Positions 30,535 to 40,961 of a stretch of 64,000 nucleotides of DNA are shown piece after piece. Below the pieces are notes generated by a model. It worked only from the letters and a program-made list of their open reading frames with translations, did not search any database and was not told the DNA's origin. Source of the stretch: Argyresthia goedartella (taxonomy: Eukaryota > Arthropoda > Insecta > Lepidoptera > Argyresthiidae); contig OX463836.1 in NCBI GenBank assembly GCA_949825045.1, forward strand, positions 15,600,329 to 15,664,328, written 5' to 3'. A program made the translations under genes and the position numbers. The stretch's first letter is position 1; every line of letters starts with the position of its first letter.

Positions 30535-31903
30535 AATCAATGATCTGGACGGCATAACGGTCTGTAAATCCATCCTTACTGAGACCAGAAACTGCATAAA
30601 TTATGTACCCACGTCGGAGTCCTGTCTAAAAATTATCTCTCAAAATATTAGGAGTATTGGTCACAATTTATCGGATTTTCTAGTGCTTCTGCACGAACTT
30701 AGATTTGACTGTGATATTCTAATTTTGACCGAATGTTGGTTGTCTTGTACTCCTAAAATTCCTATGATTCAAGGCTATAAAAGTTTTTCTAACAAATCAA
30801 TAATAAACCAAAACGATGGAGTGGTGATATACTATAAAGAAAACTTACTCGTCACCATAGAAGAGCCAAACCTCGCCGAGGGAAGTTGTCTTATTCTAAA
30901 GCATAATAAAGACATAGCAGTTGTCGCTGTTTACCGCCCACCTTGTTTCTACAATAATTTTATAGATGAACTAACTAAAATATTTCAGGATTAATCATCT
31001 TTTCCTAATCTAATTTTGACAGGAGACCTCAATATTGATATATACCCAGGTAACCAAAATTGTGATGCCGACCTCTATTTAAATAAAGCTGCATATTATG
31101 GATTACTACCAGGACACACATTTGTGACCAGGGATATAAGCAATACTTGCTTAGACCACTTACTCCTTAAAACGAAAAATGAAGCTGTTACGGTAGTTAT
31201 GCACTCCACTATAACTGACCATAAAGCTGTGCTTTTGTGTATTGATTTAAAGCACAAAAAAGTTAATCCACCATCTACTCTTTCTTCTCTGGACACAGAA
31301 GGCTTAGCAAAAACATTAGGTGACGCAAATTTTGAGTATATTTTTGAGTTACAGGATCCAAATTCTGCTATGAATAAGTTCATAGGCATTCTTCAAGGAG
31401 CTATAGAGAAAAACACAAAAACTCGGCAAATTTCAAATAAGAAACGCATCTTAGCGGACTCCTCCGCTGTATAAGAAATCGTGATAAATTACACAAGAAA
31501 TCCATTTCTAATCCAAAAAATGAAACTTTTAAACTGACATATAAGAGGTATAGGATTTTTTGTAACAATTTAATGAAAAATTTAAAGAGAGACTTTGAAA
31601 AGTCGTTACTCCATAAAGCGGGAAACAATACTAAACAGCTTTGGAGGGCTATCAAATCAATTTCCTCAACCACTTCAATAAAGGACCAACCTCGAGAACT
31701 TATTTCAAATCTTAGGCAACCCGTATCATCTTTAGAAACAGTAAATAATTATTTCATAAATGTGGGAAAAAATCTAGCAAAGGCAATAAATCAATCAGAA
31801 CAAATCCCTTTTCAGATAGAATAAAATTCTCTAGTAAACTCATTTGTAATCTTACCAACGGATAATCAGGAAATTGAAAGACTCATCACGAATCTAAAGA
31901 ACG
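30535..31903 (+). pseudogene. ORF2 of the 29-39 kb non-LTR element, endonuclease and linker (5' part)
   Basis: Endonuclease motifs in order: LKIISQNIRSIGHNLSDFL, LILTECWL, VAVYRPP, (a stop near 30992) LILTGDLNID, LDHLLLKTKN and STITDHKAVLLCIDL (catalytic D-H at the end of the domain). A frameshift near 31470 leads to the linker (LMKNLKRDFEKSLLHKAG, LWRAIKSISS, VNNYFINVGKNLA). The frame is cut at 31903 by the Ty3/Gypsy element. After removing that element and one AACG copy, the reading continues directly into the RT at 37220. Apurinic-type endonuclease nicks the target for reverse-transcription priming. The nonsense and frameshift mutations make this copy dead. Confidence 0.85.
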
Positions 31904-32488
31904 TGTGGCTACTTACACACATTCTGCTTACCACAACAACCTTACAGAACCTTACCGTACCAGCAAGCAACACCAGCAAGCAACACCTTACCATTACCAG
32001 CAAGCAACACCTTACCATTACCAATAACATCAGTAAACAACAGCAAGTATTTCGCAATGTTTTATTGAACACATCGGTTGCAAGAAACAAAGATGGAGTT
32101 CTGAAAAGAACTGTTCGCAATGTTATAAGAAACACATCGGTTGCAAGTTGGAGTTCTGAAAAGAACAGCTGAACAGCGAGCTGAAGCAAGCGGCTGGCGG
32201 CAGCAGCGACGACCACGCGGCACGGCGATAGCGGAGATGCAGCTCGCTCGACGTCCGGGCGCAGAAAAGGAACGAGGCCCCGCGCCACGAGTATTTAACT
32301 TGCGACCGCGCGTCAGCGGCGCGGGGGGCGCCCCCCCCGCGGATCGCGTGATGTGGTTCCCCGCGCGCCCCGCGGACTCCCCGATCAGTACCTCTTTCTG
32401 TATATAAGTAGGCGTATTTTCTGTAAATAAATCATCTTATTCTGTCCACTCCGAGTAATATCTTTACTTACTACACCATATCTCCAAA
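31904..32488 (+). repeat. 5' LTR of the Gypsy element
   Basis: Starts TGTGGCTACTTACACAC and ends ATATCTCCAAA. Contains AGCAAGCAACACC(TTACC) short repeats, a GC-rich middle with a G/C-run palindrome (GGGGGGCGCCCCCC), TATATAAG at about 32402 and AATAAA at about 32425. The end was set by the AACG target duplication. Confidence 0.93.
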
Positions 32489-32489
32489 G

Positions 32490-32507
32490 TGGTGACCCCG
32501 AGGAAGA
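32490..32507 (+). promoter_or_regulatory. Primer-binding site
   Basis: TGGTGACCCCGAGGAAG lies one base after the 5' LTR, the expected place and TGG start of a tRNA primer complement. The tRNA was not identified. Confidence 0.75.
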
Positions 32508-32538
32508 AAGCAGCTTCTGAAACACTTCAAGCCTCAAG

Positions 32539-33504
32539 ATGTCAAGCGCCGACGAAAAATCTGCCCCTGCACCTGCAACTCAGCAAGATGCCTCAGCTCC
32601 ATCTCGCCTCGGAAATCATGAAGACGTCTCTGCAATATCCCTCAGCATGCGGATTCCACCCGTCTGGCATCAACGACTTCGCCTCTGGTTCGCTCAGTTT
32701 GAAGCCATCATGAAGCCGCTCAGACAAGGCGACCAAGCAATGTTCGACATCGTCATCCGGCAACTCGACAAGCAAGACCTGGACATCGTGGACCACCTCA
32801 TCCTCAAGCCACCGGAAACCAACAAGTACGAAGCGCTCAAGACGAAACTCCTAGCATTCTATGAAGACTCAGACGAACGCCGCCTCGACCGCCTGCTCGC
32901 AGAAACTGAACTCGGCGACTTGAAGCCGTCACAGCTCCTTCGCCGAATGCAGCACCTCGCCGGCGACGGGATGACCGACCACACCGTGCGCAACCTGTGG
33001 ATGCGACACCTGCCACCGTCCGTTCGAGCAGTCCTCGCCGTCACCTCTACAATCGCTACAACGGCGGACATCGACGAGCTCGCTAAAATGGCCGACAAGA
33101 TTATGGAGAGCACACAAATGTCGCACAACTCCGCCGCCGTCGGGACGTCAATCGCTGCCGTCGACGCACACAAATCAGCACCAGCAAGTTCAAACCAAGA
33201 CATCAACGAGAAACTTGAATTTCTAATGCACGAAATCGCCGAACTGAAGACTCAAAAATGGCAGAACTCGCAACAACACTACAACAACTGGTCACGTGAT
33301 CGCGAGCCGCAACACACACGACAGCGCTCGCGTTCCCGCCCCCGCATACCCCGCCCGCAACCCGCCGCCGCCGCCTCCGACGACTCACGCGCGCCCGTAA
33401 CCGGAAGTTTAAACAGCGGAATATGTTACTACCACCGTCGCTTCGGGAGCAAAGCAATTAAATGCACGCGCCCCTGCAATTTCGACCAGAAGCCGGAAAA
33501 CTAG
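32539..33504 (+). CDS. gag: Gypsy Gag polyprotein
   Basis: 321 residues from [15 protein letters not shown]. The capsid-like region ([69 protein letters not shown]) is the Ty3/Gypsy gag family type, here without a separate matrix domain. The C-terminus is Arg/Ser/Pro-rich and ends in an atypical zinc knuckle, [18 protein letters not shown] (C-x2-H...C-x3-C), seen in many animal Gypsy elements with this pol type. It packages RNA in virus-like particles. It overlaps the pol frame by 43 bases; pol is in the -1 frame relative to gag, so Gag-Pol would need ribosomal frameshifting. I saw no canonical slippery heptamer; GGAAAAC just before the stop is the nearest. Fully open. Confidence 0.93.
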   Translation: MSSADEKSAPAPATQQDASAPSRLGNHEDVSAISLSMRIPPVWHQRLRLWFAQFEAIMKPLRQGDQAMFDIVIRQLDKQDLDIVDHLILKPPETNKYEALKTKLLAFYEDSDERRLDRLLAETELGDLKPSQLLRRMQHLAGDGMTDHTVRNLWMRHLPPSVRAVLAVTSTIATTADIDELAKMADKIMESTQMSHNSAAVGTSIAAVDAHKSAPASSNQDINEKLEFLMHEIAELKTQKWQNSQQHYNNWSRDREPQHTRQRSRSRPRIPRPQPAAAASDDSRAPVTGSLNSGICYYHRRFGSKAIKCTRPCNFDQKPEN

Positions 33505-36500
33505 AGCCAGCGTTGTGTGAGGCGGCAAGCAACGCTATGAAGTCCCACCGCCTGTTCATTCAAGACAAGAAGTCCAAACTAACATTCCTCATCGACACAG
33601 GCGCCAACATCTCTGTTATACCTAAACCAAAAAACGCAAAATGCTCGCCTACGAAGTTCTCGCTCTACGCCGCCAACAACACGCTGATACCTACCTACGG
33701 GGAAAAAACCTTGGAACTAGACTTCGGGCTGAGAAGACCATTCATGTGGAAATTCATCATCGCGGCAGTCGGTAAGCCAATCATAGGCGCCGACTTGCTC
33801 GAACATCATCAACTCATCATCGACATAGCAGGAAGAAGCATCATTGACAAGAAAACGAAATTATCCGTCAAAGTTCCGATCTGCAACTCTACTGAACCCA
33901 CCATTCGCACTATCGACGTCGAACAGAGATATCACGACATCTTGGCCGAATTCCCGAACGTCACTCGACTCTCATCAATGAAGGAATGTCCCAAGCACAA
34001 CGTGGAGCATTACATCGAAACCACTGGCCCGCCCATACACTCCAAGGCGCGGCCCATCCCTCCGCATCGATACGCAGCTGTGAAAAAAGAATTTGAAGAC
34101 ATGATGGCGCAAGGCCTGTGCCGCCCCAGCAAAAGTCCATGGTCAAGTCCCCTACACGTCGTACCTAAAAAGAACGGTGACCTTCGAGTGTGTGGCGACT
34201 ACAGACGACTGAACGCAGTTACGAAGCCCGACCGATACCCAATACCGCGACTCCGAGACTTCACCTACCAGCTGAGCGGGAAAAATATCTTCTCCGTCAT
34301 CGATTTGAACCGGGCATATGCACAACTACCTATATATGATGCCGATATCGACAAGACCGCCATCACTACACCGTACGGCTTGTTCGAATTCCCGCGAATG
34401 TGCCCGGGTCTCAAGAACGCCGGTCAAACGTTCCAGCGATTCATACATCAAGTACTACAAGGACTAGACTACGTATTTCCATTCATCGACGATGTGATCC
34501 TAGCGTCTGCAAGCGAAGATCAGCACGTTCAAGACCTGCGAACTGTTTTACAAAGACTCGACGAATACGGAATAACACTTAACCCCTCAAAGTGCGTCCT
34601 CGGCAAAGAAGAAGTCAAATTTCTCGGCTACACTGTATCGAAGCACGGTATTAAACCGCCTGAAGATAAGATCGCCGCAATCAATAACTTCCCCAAGCCT
34701 GAGACCATCGAAGAGCTCAGGCGTTTTCTCGGTATGATCAACTTTTACCGTGAAAGCATTCCTCACGCCGCAACACTACAAGCTCCATTGAACGCATACC
34801 TACATAACTCAAAGAAGAAAGACAAGTCGAAAATTCAATGGAACGACGAAGCTACGGCCGCATTCGAAGCATGCAAAGTTAGCATACAAAACGCCGCTTT
34901 GCTTGCTCACCCCATCCCCTCCGCTCCCCTCGCCCTCATGTGCGACGCATCTGACAAGAGTGCCGGCGCTGTCCTTCAACAAAGAGTACGAGGAGTCTGG
35001 CAACCTCTCGGCTACTTCTCGAAGAAATTCAGTGAGACTCAGCAGCGGTACAGCACCTTCGACCGTGAACTATTATCGATCTACATGGCAGTAAAACACT
35101 TCAGAAAAATGTTCGAGGGCAACGAGCTAACAATCTACACAGATCACAAGCCTCTCACATTCGCAATCAACAAACCGCCGTCCGACAACGACACGCCGCG
35201 ACGAGTGCGACAACTGCTATTCATCAGCGAATTCACTACAAATCTACAACACATCAGTGGAAAAGAGAACATCGTCGCAGACACGCTCTCAAGAATCGAA
35301 GCTGTATCCTGCCCATCACCGATCGATTATCAAGAACTTTCCTGCGCGCAAGAGCGAGATAGCTACATACCTAAACTGCTTCAACAACCTAGCTTAAAAA
35401 TCAAGAAAGTAGTGATTCCGCTCTCAACACACAGCCTATACTGCGAAGTGTCTTCTGAAAACGCCCGCCCATACCTACCTGAAGACTACCGACGCACCGC
35501 CTTCAACACCGTGCACAATGTCAGCCATCCAGGGATACGAACGACGCGCAGGCTAATGCAGCAGCGATATTTCTGGCCGTCCATGAATAAGGATGTCGGA
35601 AATTGGGCAAAGGCATGCGAGTCGTGTCAAAGGGCGAAGGTTCAACGACACACTTCAAGTGGCATCGCTACACTACCTACGAGCGAGCGCTTCGAACACA
35701 TTCACGTAGACATCGTCGGACCGCTACCTACTTCATCGAGCGGACATAAATACCTACTCACTGCAATCGACAGATGTACCCGTTGGCCGGAAGCATTCCC
35801 GATGCAAGACATCACTGCAGAAATCGTTGCGAAGACCCTGTACGAAGGCTGGTTCTCTCGGCATGGCTGTCCTGCTACCCTGACCACGGACCAAGGCCGG
35901 CAGTACGAGAGCTACCTATTCTCCGCACTCACCAAACTACTTGGGATAGAGAGAATACGGACCACCGCCTACCACCCGCAGAGCAATGGCATGGTCGAGC
36001 GCTGGCATCGCTCACTAAAAGCAGCGCTAATGGCAAGACTGGAGAACACCAACAAGTGGATGGAAGACCTACCGACCGTGCTACTAGGACTCCGAGCCGC
36101 GACGCGCGCCGATACCTACACTAGCCCGGCCGAACTAACCTACGGTCGCGCACTCCGCCTGCCGGGACAATTCTTCACTTCTGCACCGAGGCAAACGGCG
36201 ATGAACTACGACTTCGTGGAGCAGCTGTCCGACGCGATCGAGCGTTGTCGACCTGTCACGAAACCTCACCACGCCAAGCCACACATCTTCATTCATCAAG
36301 ATCTTCACACATGCAGTCACGTGTTTCTACGAGTCGACGCGGTACGCAAGCCTCTACAGCCACCTTACACAGGACCCTATCGTGTCGTCGAACGAAACCA
36401 CAAGATATTCAAGATACAATTACCTGGCCGTCAAGCAAATGTCTCAATCGACCGACTGAAGCCCGCATACGTAATTAGCAGCGAAAATGAAGCCGCAACT

Positions 36501-36623
36501 ACAATGCCAGTCCAGCAAATACCTACGAGTCGGCAATCTCCAAGCGCCGCGACATCGGCACCGCCCGCAATCAAACAAACACGCACGGGCAGAATAATCA
36601 AGCCTCCTGTACGCTTCGCTTGA
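33462..36623 (+). CDS. pol: Gypsy Pol polyprotein (protease, RT, RNase H, integrase), intact
   Basis: 1053 codons without interruption. Protease: [13 protein letters not shown] (DTG at about residue 45). [55 protein letters not shown], and the catalytic [11 protein letters not shown] with Asp343-Asp344, followed by [18 protein letters not shown] thumb sequence. RNase [19 protein letters not shown] and [12 protein letters not shown]. Integrase: [11 protein letters not shown]...CESC zinc site, then the D,D,E core in [21 protein letters not shown] and [12 protein letters not shown]. No chromodomain is evident; the tail ([17 protein letters not shown]) is the GPY/F module. All key residues are present. 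It starts inside gag, probably by frameshift from the upstream frame, so the first methionine shown may not be used. Confidence 0.95.
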   Translation: MHAPLQFRPEAGKLEPALCEAASNAMKSHRLFIQDKKSKLTFLIDTGANISVIPKPKNAKCSPTKFSLYAANNTLIPTYGEKTLELDFGLRRPFMWKFIIAAVGKPIIGADLLEHHQLIIDIAGRSIIDKKTKLSVKVPICNSTEPTIRTIDVEQRYHDILAEFPNVTRLSSMKECPKHNVEHYIETTGPPIHSKARPIPPHRYAAVKKEFEDMMAQGLCRPSKSPWSSPLHVVPKKNGDLRVCGDYRRLNAVTKPDRYPIPRLRDFTYQLSGKNIFSVIDLNRAYAQLPIYDADIDKTAITTPYGLFEFPRMCPGLKNAGQTFQRFIHQVLQGLDYVFPFIDDVILASASEDQHVQDLRTVLQRLDEYGITLNPSKCVLGKEEVKFLGYTVSKHGIKPPEDKIAAINNFPKPETIEELRRFLGMINFYRESIPHAATLQAPLNAYLHNSKKKDKSKIQWNDEATAAFEACKVSIQNAALLAHPIPSAPLALMCDASDKSAGAVLQQRVRGVWQPLGYFSKKFSETQQRYSTFDRELLSIYMAVKHFRKMFEGNELTIYTDHKPLTFAINKPPSDNDTPRRVRQLLFISEFTTNLQHISGKENIVADTLSRIEAVSCPSPIDYQELSCAQERDSYIPKLLQQPSLKIKKVVIPLSTHSLYCEVSSENARPYLPEDYRRTAFNTVHNVSHPGIRTTRRLMQQRYFWPSMNKDVGNWAKACESCQRAKVQRHTSSGIATLPTSERFEHIHVDIVGPLPTSSSGHKYLLTAIDRCTRWPEAFPMQDITAEIVAKTLYEGWFSRHGCPATLTTDQGRQYESYLFSALTKLLGIERIRTTAYHPQSNGMVERWHRSLKAALMARLENTNKWMEDLPTVLLGLRAATRADTYTSPAELTYGRALRLPGQFFTSAPRQTAMNYDFVEQLSDAIERCRPVTKPHHAKPHIFIHQDLHTCSHVFLRVDAVRKPLQPPYTGPYRVVERNHKIFKIQLPGRQANVSIDRLKPAYVISSENEAATTMPVQQIPTSRQSPSAATSAPPAIKQTRTGRIIKPPVRFA

Positions 36624-36634
36624 GGGGGGAATAC
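36618..36634 (+). promoter_or_regulatory. Polypurine tract
   Basis: GCTTGAGGGGGGAATAC immediately precedes the 3' LTR and overlaps the end of pol. It is the plus-strand priming site in LTR elements. Confidence 0.8.
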
Positions 36635-37219
36635 TGTGGCTACTTACACACATTCTGCTTACCACAACAACCTTACAGAACCTTACCGTACCAGCAAGCA
36701 ACACCAGCAAGCAACACCTTACCATTACCAGCAAGCAACACCTTACCATTACCAATAACATCAGTAAACAACAGCAAGTATTTCGCAATGTTTTATTGAA
36801 CACATCGGTTGCAAGAAACAAAGATGGAGTTCTGAAAAGAACTGTTCGCAATGTTATAAGAAACACATCGGTTGCAAGTTGGAGTTCTGAAAAGAACAGC
36901 TGAACAGCGAGCTGAAGCAAGCGGCTGGCGGCAGCAGCGACGACCACGCGGCACGGCGATAGCGGAGATGCAGCTCGCTCGACGTCCGGGCGCAGAAAAG
37001 GAACGAGGCCCCGCGCCACGAGTATTTAACTTGCGACCGCGCGTCAGCGGCGCGGGGGGCGCCCCCCCCGCGGATCGCGTGATGTGGTTCCCCGCGCGCC
37101 CCGCGGACTCCCCGATCAGTACCTCTTTCTGTATATAAGTAGGCGTATTTTCTGTAAATAAATCATCTTATTCTGTCCACTCCGAGTAATATCTTTACTT
37201 ACTACACCATATCTCCAAA
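36635..37219 (+). repeat. 3' LTR of the Gypsy element
   Basis: 585 bp, matching the 5' LTR base for base in my reading, including the C/G homopolymers. Followed by the second AACG. Confidence 0.93.
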
Positions 37220-38556
37220 AACGAATGTTCAGTCGGGTGGGATAAAATTTCAAACAAGCTCTTAAAATCCCATAAAAATCAGTTTGTTCCGATCCTTACA
37301 CACATTTTTAACTTATGTTTAGAGAAGGGAATATTTCCTGATGCTCTAAAACAGTCTGTAATTATTCCGGTTTATAAGGGGGGGGACCGGGATCGTGTTG
37401 AGTGCTACAGGCCAATATCTATTCTCCCCTCCCTCTCCAATCTTCTGGAACGAATCATGAACACAAGACTCACTAGCTACCTGGAAAAGAACGGTATTCT
37501 GGCTGAAAATCAGTATGGTTTTCGTGCTGGAAAGTCTACCTCCGATGCTGTACATGAGCTTACAAACTTCTTAGCGGAAAACCTTGACGGAGGAAAGCGC
37601 TGCCTGGGAATTTTTCTGGACTTAGCCAAAGCATTCGACACGGTCTCGGTTGAACTCCTTATAAATAAGCTGGAATTTATAGGTGTAAGAGGAGTCCAGT
37701 TGGACCTTTTTAGGAGTTATCTCTCGAGTAGAATACAATGCGTTAAAATAGGTGAACTAACGAGCAGTACGAAACCGGTGAACTGTGGGGTTCCACAAGG
37801 AAGTATCCTCGGACCCACTCTATTCCTGGTTTATATAAATGACCTTTGTCGCCTTGCGCTACCGCAGGCCAAAATCATCGCTTATGTCAATGATACAGTC
37901 TTACTTTTTGCAGGTAGTGGATCGGACGAGGTATTTGATAGTGCCCAGCGGGGCTTTGATATTGTTTCTCGCTGGTTACAACAAAATGTTTTGACCCTTA
38001 ACTCTGAAAAAACCAAATATTTGAGTTTCTCCATCCTTAGCTCTACACAACCGAATATCGAATACAAATTATTTGGCCACACCTGCGATACACTTGGCCT
38101 GAATTCATGTATGTGTAGAGTTCTGGAAAGGACACAAACAATAAAATATTTGGGTTTTCGAGAGTTAAACCCAAATATTTTATTGTTTGTGTGAAGGTCT
38201 GCACATTTAAACCTTTCATTTATCCTACAACGAAACTCTTCAATTTTTGCGACGTTCTAACTGTTAGGCAAATATTCATACAAAGTATTATACTGAAACA
38301 GCACAGTAAGCTCGTTCCTAGTAATACAGCAGTAACAACAAAACGAAGAAAAGACAAAGTATGCAAAACTGTAAAGGTGCGTAAAAGCTTTATGCAAAGA
38401 TTTTTCAAGTTCCTTGGACCTCATCTCTACAATGAAATCAGCAAACACGGTGAAATGTACACAAAACCAGTATTTGAAATTAAGAAAACTATATACAAAT
38501 GGCTAAGATCCCTAACGTATGAGGAAACTGAAAACATTTTAACGATTTTATTCTAA
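37220..38556 (+). pseudogene. ORF2 of the 29-39 kb non-LTR element, reverse transcriptase (3' part)
   Basis: RT blocks are VGWDKISNKLLKSHKNQFVP, IPVYKGGDRDRVECYRPISI, ENQYGFRAGKSTSDAVHEL, GIFLDLAKAFDTVS and CGVPQGSILGPTLFLVYIND. The catalytic box reads AYVNDTVLLF, whereas the family has ADD, so the first Asp of the pair is Asn (G-to-A) and the Ala is Val. The frame reaches RTQTIKYLG and is then broken by a perfect 26-bp palindrome (38132-38192). Beyond it the C-terminal domain resumes after a missing segment (LFNFCDVLTVRQIFIQSIIL, FFKFLGPHLYNEISKH, WLRSLTYEETENIL) to 38556. The catalytic mutation and the deletion both abolish function. Confidence 0.88.
38132..38192. repeat. Perfect 26-bp inverted repeat, 9-nt loop
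   Basis: Arms 38132-38157 and 38167-38192 are exactly complementary. The left arm is RT coding sequence (TQTIKYLG); the right arm is its reversed copy, and the next expected RT residues are missing. Confidence 0.96.
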
Positions 38557-39113
38557 TACCAAATATGCTATTAATAATTAATAAAAATAAAAATTTTACA
38601 AAATCAATCCACGCTATTAACAAAAATAAAATATTTCAATAGGTATTTTAAAATAAATAAATAATAATAATTAAATATTAATAATTAAATATTAATAATT
38701 ATCAACACTTCCATGCACTACTCACAACAATAAACCATTCAAACATTACACTTTTCATCTTCTCTATACACACACACATACACAAACATTACACAAACTA
38801 AGCTATAATTAAAAATTTAATGTTACTTTAATTTCAACTTTATGTTTTAATGTTAATTTTAAATAATTCTGTTCTAATAATTTCAATATATGAATTTTTA
38901 TTGTAATTTATCATCATGTCAAAAAAATTCCTACTTTTTAAAACTATTGGAAATTGTGTCATCTACTGGTGGGAAGGATCTACTTATCCTATGCCACAGG
39001 GCTTGCCCTTTTTTAGGGAGTAGTGAATATCCCTTGTTCTTTACTGCGTAAAAAACAAGTTTATGTGCATATTTACCTGAATAAATTATTTCTATTCTAT
39101 TTCTATTTCTATT
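38557..39113 (+). other. 3' UTR and (TTCTA)n tail of the 29-39 kb non-LTR element
   Basis: AT-rich 3' UTR of about 530 bp with AATTAAATATTAAT repeats near 38670-38700, ending in TTTCTATTTCTATTTCTATT (39089-39113), a short-repeat 3' terminus. No gene. Confidence 0.7.
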
Positions 39114-39523
39114 ACAAAAAAGTTTTAAAAAATCACTATGTATTTTTTTTAAACATTGTGTTAAAAACGTCTGTTTAACTTTTTTGTAATAACCCTGTAT
39201 TTTTTTTAACAGTCGTACAACTAAATTTCCAGCAGAGGTATTCTGTTATTTTTTAGAATCGAACTCACTTCGAATAAGTAATGCTATTGGTCGAGCAAGA
39301 GAACTTTATTTATTTATACCAAATACAACTTTTCAAGCAATACCCATAGTTATTTGCATATATTTATATTTTATTATTATATATAAAAATGTTAATAATT
39401 ATGAAATATTTTAATATATAATAATAAAATATAAATAATTGTTGAAATTTGAGAAAATAGCAGAATACCTAATACTGGAGCCTGTTGATGGTTCTTTCTC
39501 CACCCTTATTTATTATTTATGTT
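39114..39523. other. AT-rich spacer before a MADF-type exon
   Basis: No gene recognised. AT-rich with a TATATAATAATAAAATATAAATA palindrome-like area near 39380-39440. Confidence 0.4.
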
Positions 39524-39915
39524 TTCTTTCAGCTAAAATGGTCGTTAAAAAATGGAATCAGATAAGAGACAGCTGGAAGAGGAGTTTAAATGCGAAAAAG
39601 AAAATAAATAAATCTGGATCTGCTGCAGTTAATACCAAAAAAAACTGTTATCACGACCAGTTGTTGTTTTTATTAAAAAAAATATTGATTCGGCTGAAAC
39701 ACAAGGCAGTGGTGGTAACAAAGCAACAAATATTGAAGAGGTTAATACGGAAAATCCTATCCAAAATGAAGAAAGTGAAAATGAACCTACTATCGGACAA
39801 GGAAGTCCAGGACAAGAAAATCCCGCAGGTGGTGCTAAATGACTTAAGAGAAGTGTACTACCAAGGCAGAGGCTTTCTATAATAGATAAAAAAATGGTGA
39901 GTTTTAATGGCAATC
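39524..39915 (+). pseudogene. MADF-type DNA-binding protein exon (TE accessory gene?)
   Basis: The exon begins after a polypyrimidine tract and AG (TATGTTTTCTTTCAG) with AKMVVKKWNQIRDSWKRSL, the W-x2-IRDSWxR helix of MADF domains, then KSGSAAVNTKKNCYHDQLLFL. A one-base frameshift near 39675 leads to a hydrophilic Glu/Asn/Gly-rich segment (ENPIQNEESENEPTIGQG) and KRSVLPRQRLSIIDKK. A GTGAGT at about 39897 could be the next splice donor. MADF/BESS proteins are host transcription factors but also the accessory proteins of insect Harbinger elements; with only TEs around, the latter is more likely. The first MADF half and the C-terminus were not found. Confidence 0.55.
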
Positions 39916-40961
39916 TGAGTCTAAGCCAGAAAAAAAGTGAAGCGCATAGCACCATCTGTTGGACTTTGCGGAAGCTCCGAAAAAACCCCATTATAATAGT
40001 AGTTTTAGTTTATGTGACTGATACATAATGAGGGCATCAAAACTTGAGAGTGAGCTGAAGGCAAGTTTCATAATAATATCACTCGACAGTTTTAATGCCT
40101 CATTATGAACGGTTACATTCACTAGATTATCTACACACATCATAAGCTTTCTTTGATGTGTTCAGGAACCGCATATTTGACCGGCATTGTGGCATTGAGT
40201 TGTTAAGTTTGTTCTGTAGTACCAACTTCACAGACAAGGGGCGGCACGCTGGTGGGCGACGGCGATCGAAATTTGAATGTCATAATATGTGGAAAATTTA
40301 CACATTATGGTCATAATGTTCAATATTCGGATATGAAATGAGTTTTTACAAAGTAGTTTAACATTATGCTGAACGAAACGTGCGGTTTTTGGACGCAGTA
40401 AAGAGGGTTTATGATACGTGTGTAGATAAAATATAAAACATCACAAAGCTTCCGAAAACCTTGAAATGTTGCAATAACAATTCTTCATAATTAACGACAT
40501 TATTAACTGCGTAGCACATGCTTTCGGCCACCATAGAATGGGCCAAGAATATTATTGGACCAAAGACAAAATTGACAACAGAGCTCAAAAAGATCCCGAA
40601 TTCAACATTTATATTCAGGTTAAATGCGATTGTTTCAAACGTTGCCTCTAAATCACGCAGTTTAGACGAAAATGTTGACACAAACACTATTGGGTGTTTA
40701 AATAGTGTCATTGCCAAAATTAATGCGAAATGAATAAATTTTACACTGAAAGGAGATTACGAAAGGAGGTGCTCAGCAGCTGTTGTTTACCGATGAGATC
40801 CGGACTTTCAGAAATCTAAAAAGCTATTTAAATAGAACCCCTAAAGGCACTTAAGGTAATTGAAAAAAGAAGAGCACAAAAACTAAAGTTAAACTTAGAG
40901 CATCCAGTACAAAATACGGAAATTCAGAAAGAAATTAATTATAAGCAACATGACTAATTGA
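39916..40961. other. Unassigned, with an imperfect long hairpin
   Basis: No gene supported. CATAATGAGG.CAT.AAAACT (40025-40045) pairs imperfectly with AGTTTTAATGCCTCATTATG (40089-40110), giving a hairpin of about 20 bp; further CATAAT/ATTATG motifs occur to about 40330. Possibly a small MITE. Nothing else seen. Confidence 0.45.

Larger units (their letters stand above)
31904..37219 (+). mobile_element. Full-length Ty3/Gypsy LTR retrotransposon
   Basis: 5,316 bp: two 585-bp LTRs (31904-32488 and 36635-37219) with no difference that I could find; primer-binding site right after the 5' LTR; open gag; open 1053-codon pol; polypurine tract; and the 4-bp target duplication AACG (31900-31903 and 37220-37223). 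The insertion interrupts ORF2 of a non-LTR element, and excision with one AACG restores that reading frame. Identical LTRs at insertion imply a very young age. No env-like third gene is present. This copy could be mobile. Confidence 0.96.

Noticed and set aside
31866..32288. Hydrophobic minus-strand frame (also 36444-37019)
   Set aside because: Antisense to the LTR; no family resemblance and its hydrophobicity comes from simple CAAC/TTACC repeats read backwards.
32141..32407. Open frame identical to one at 36872-37138
   Set aside because: Both lie wholly inside the LTRs; the identity is due to LTR duplication, and the composition is GC-rich non-coding.
35774..36124. Alternative frames inside the Gypsy pol
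   Set aside because: The 1053-codon pol frame accounts for the sequence; the others show no motifs.
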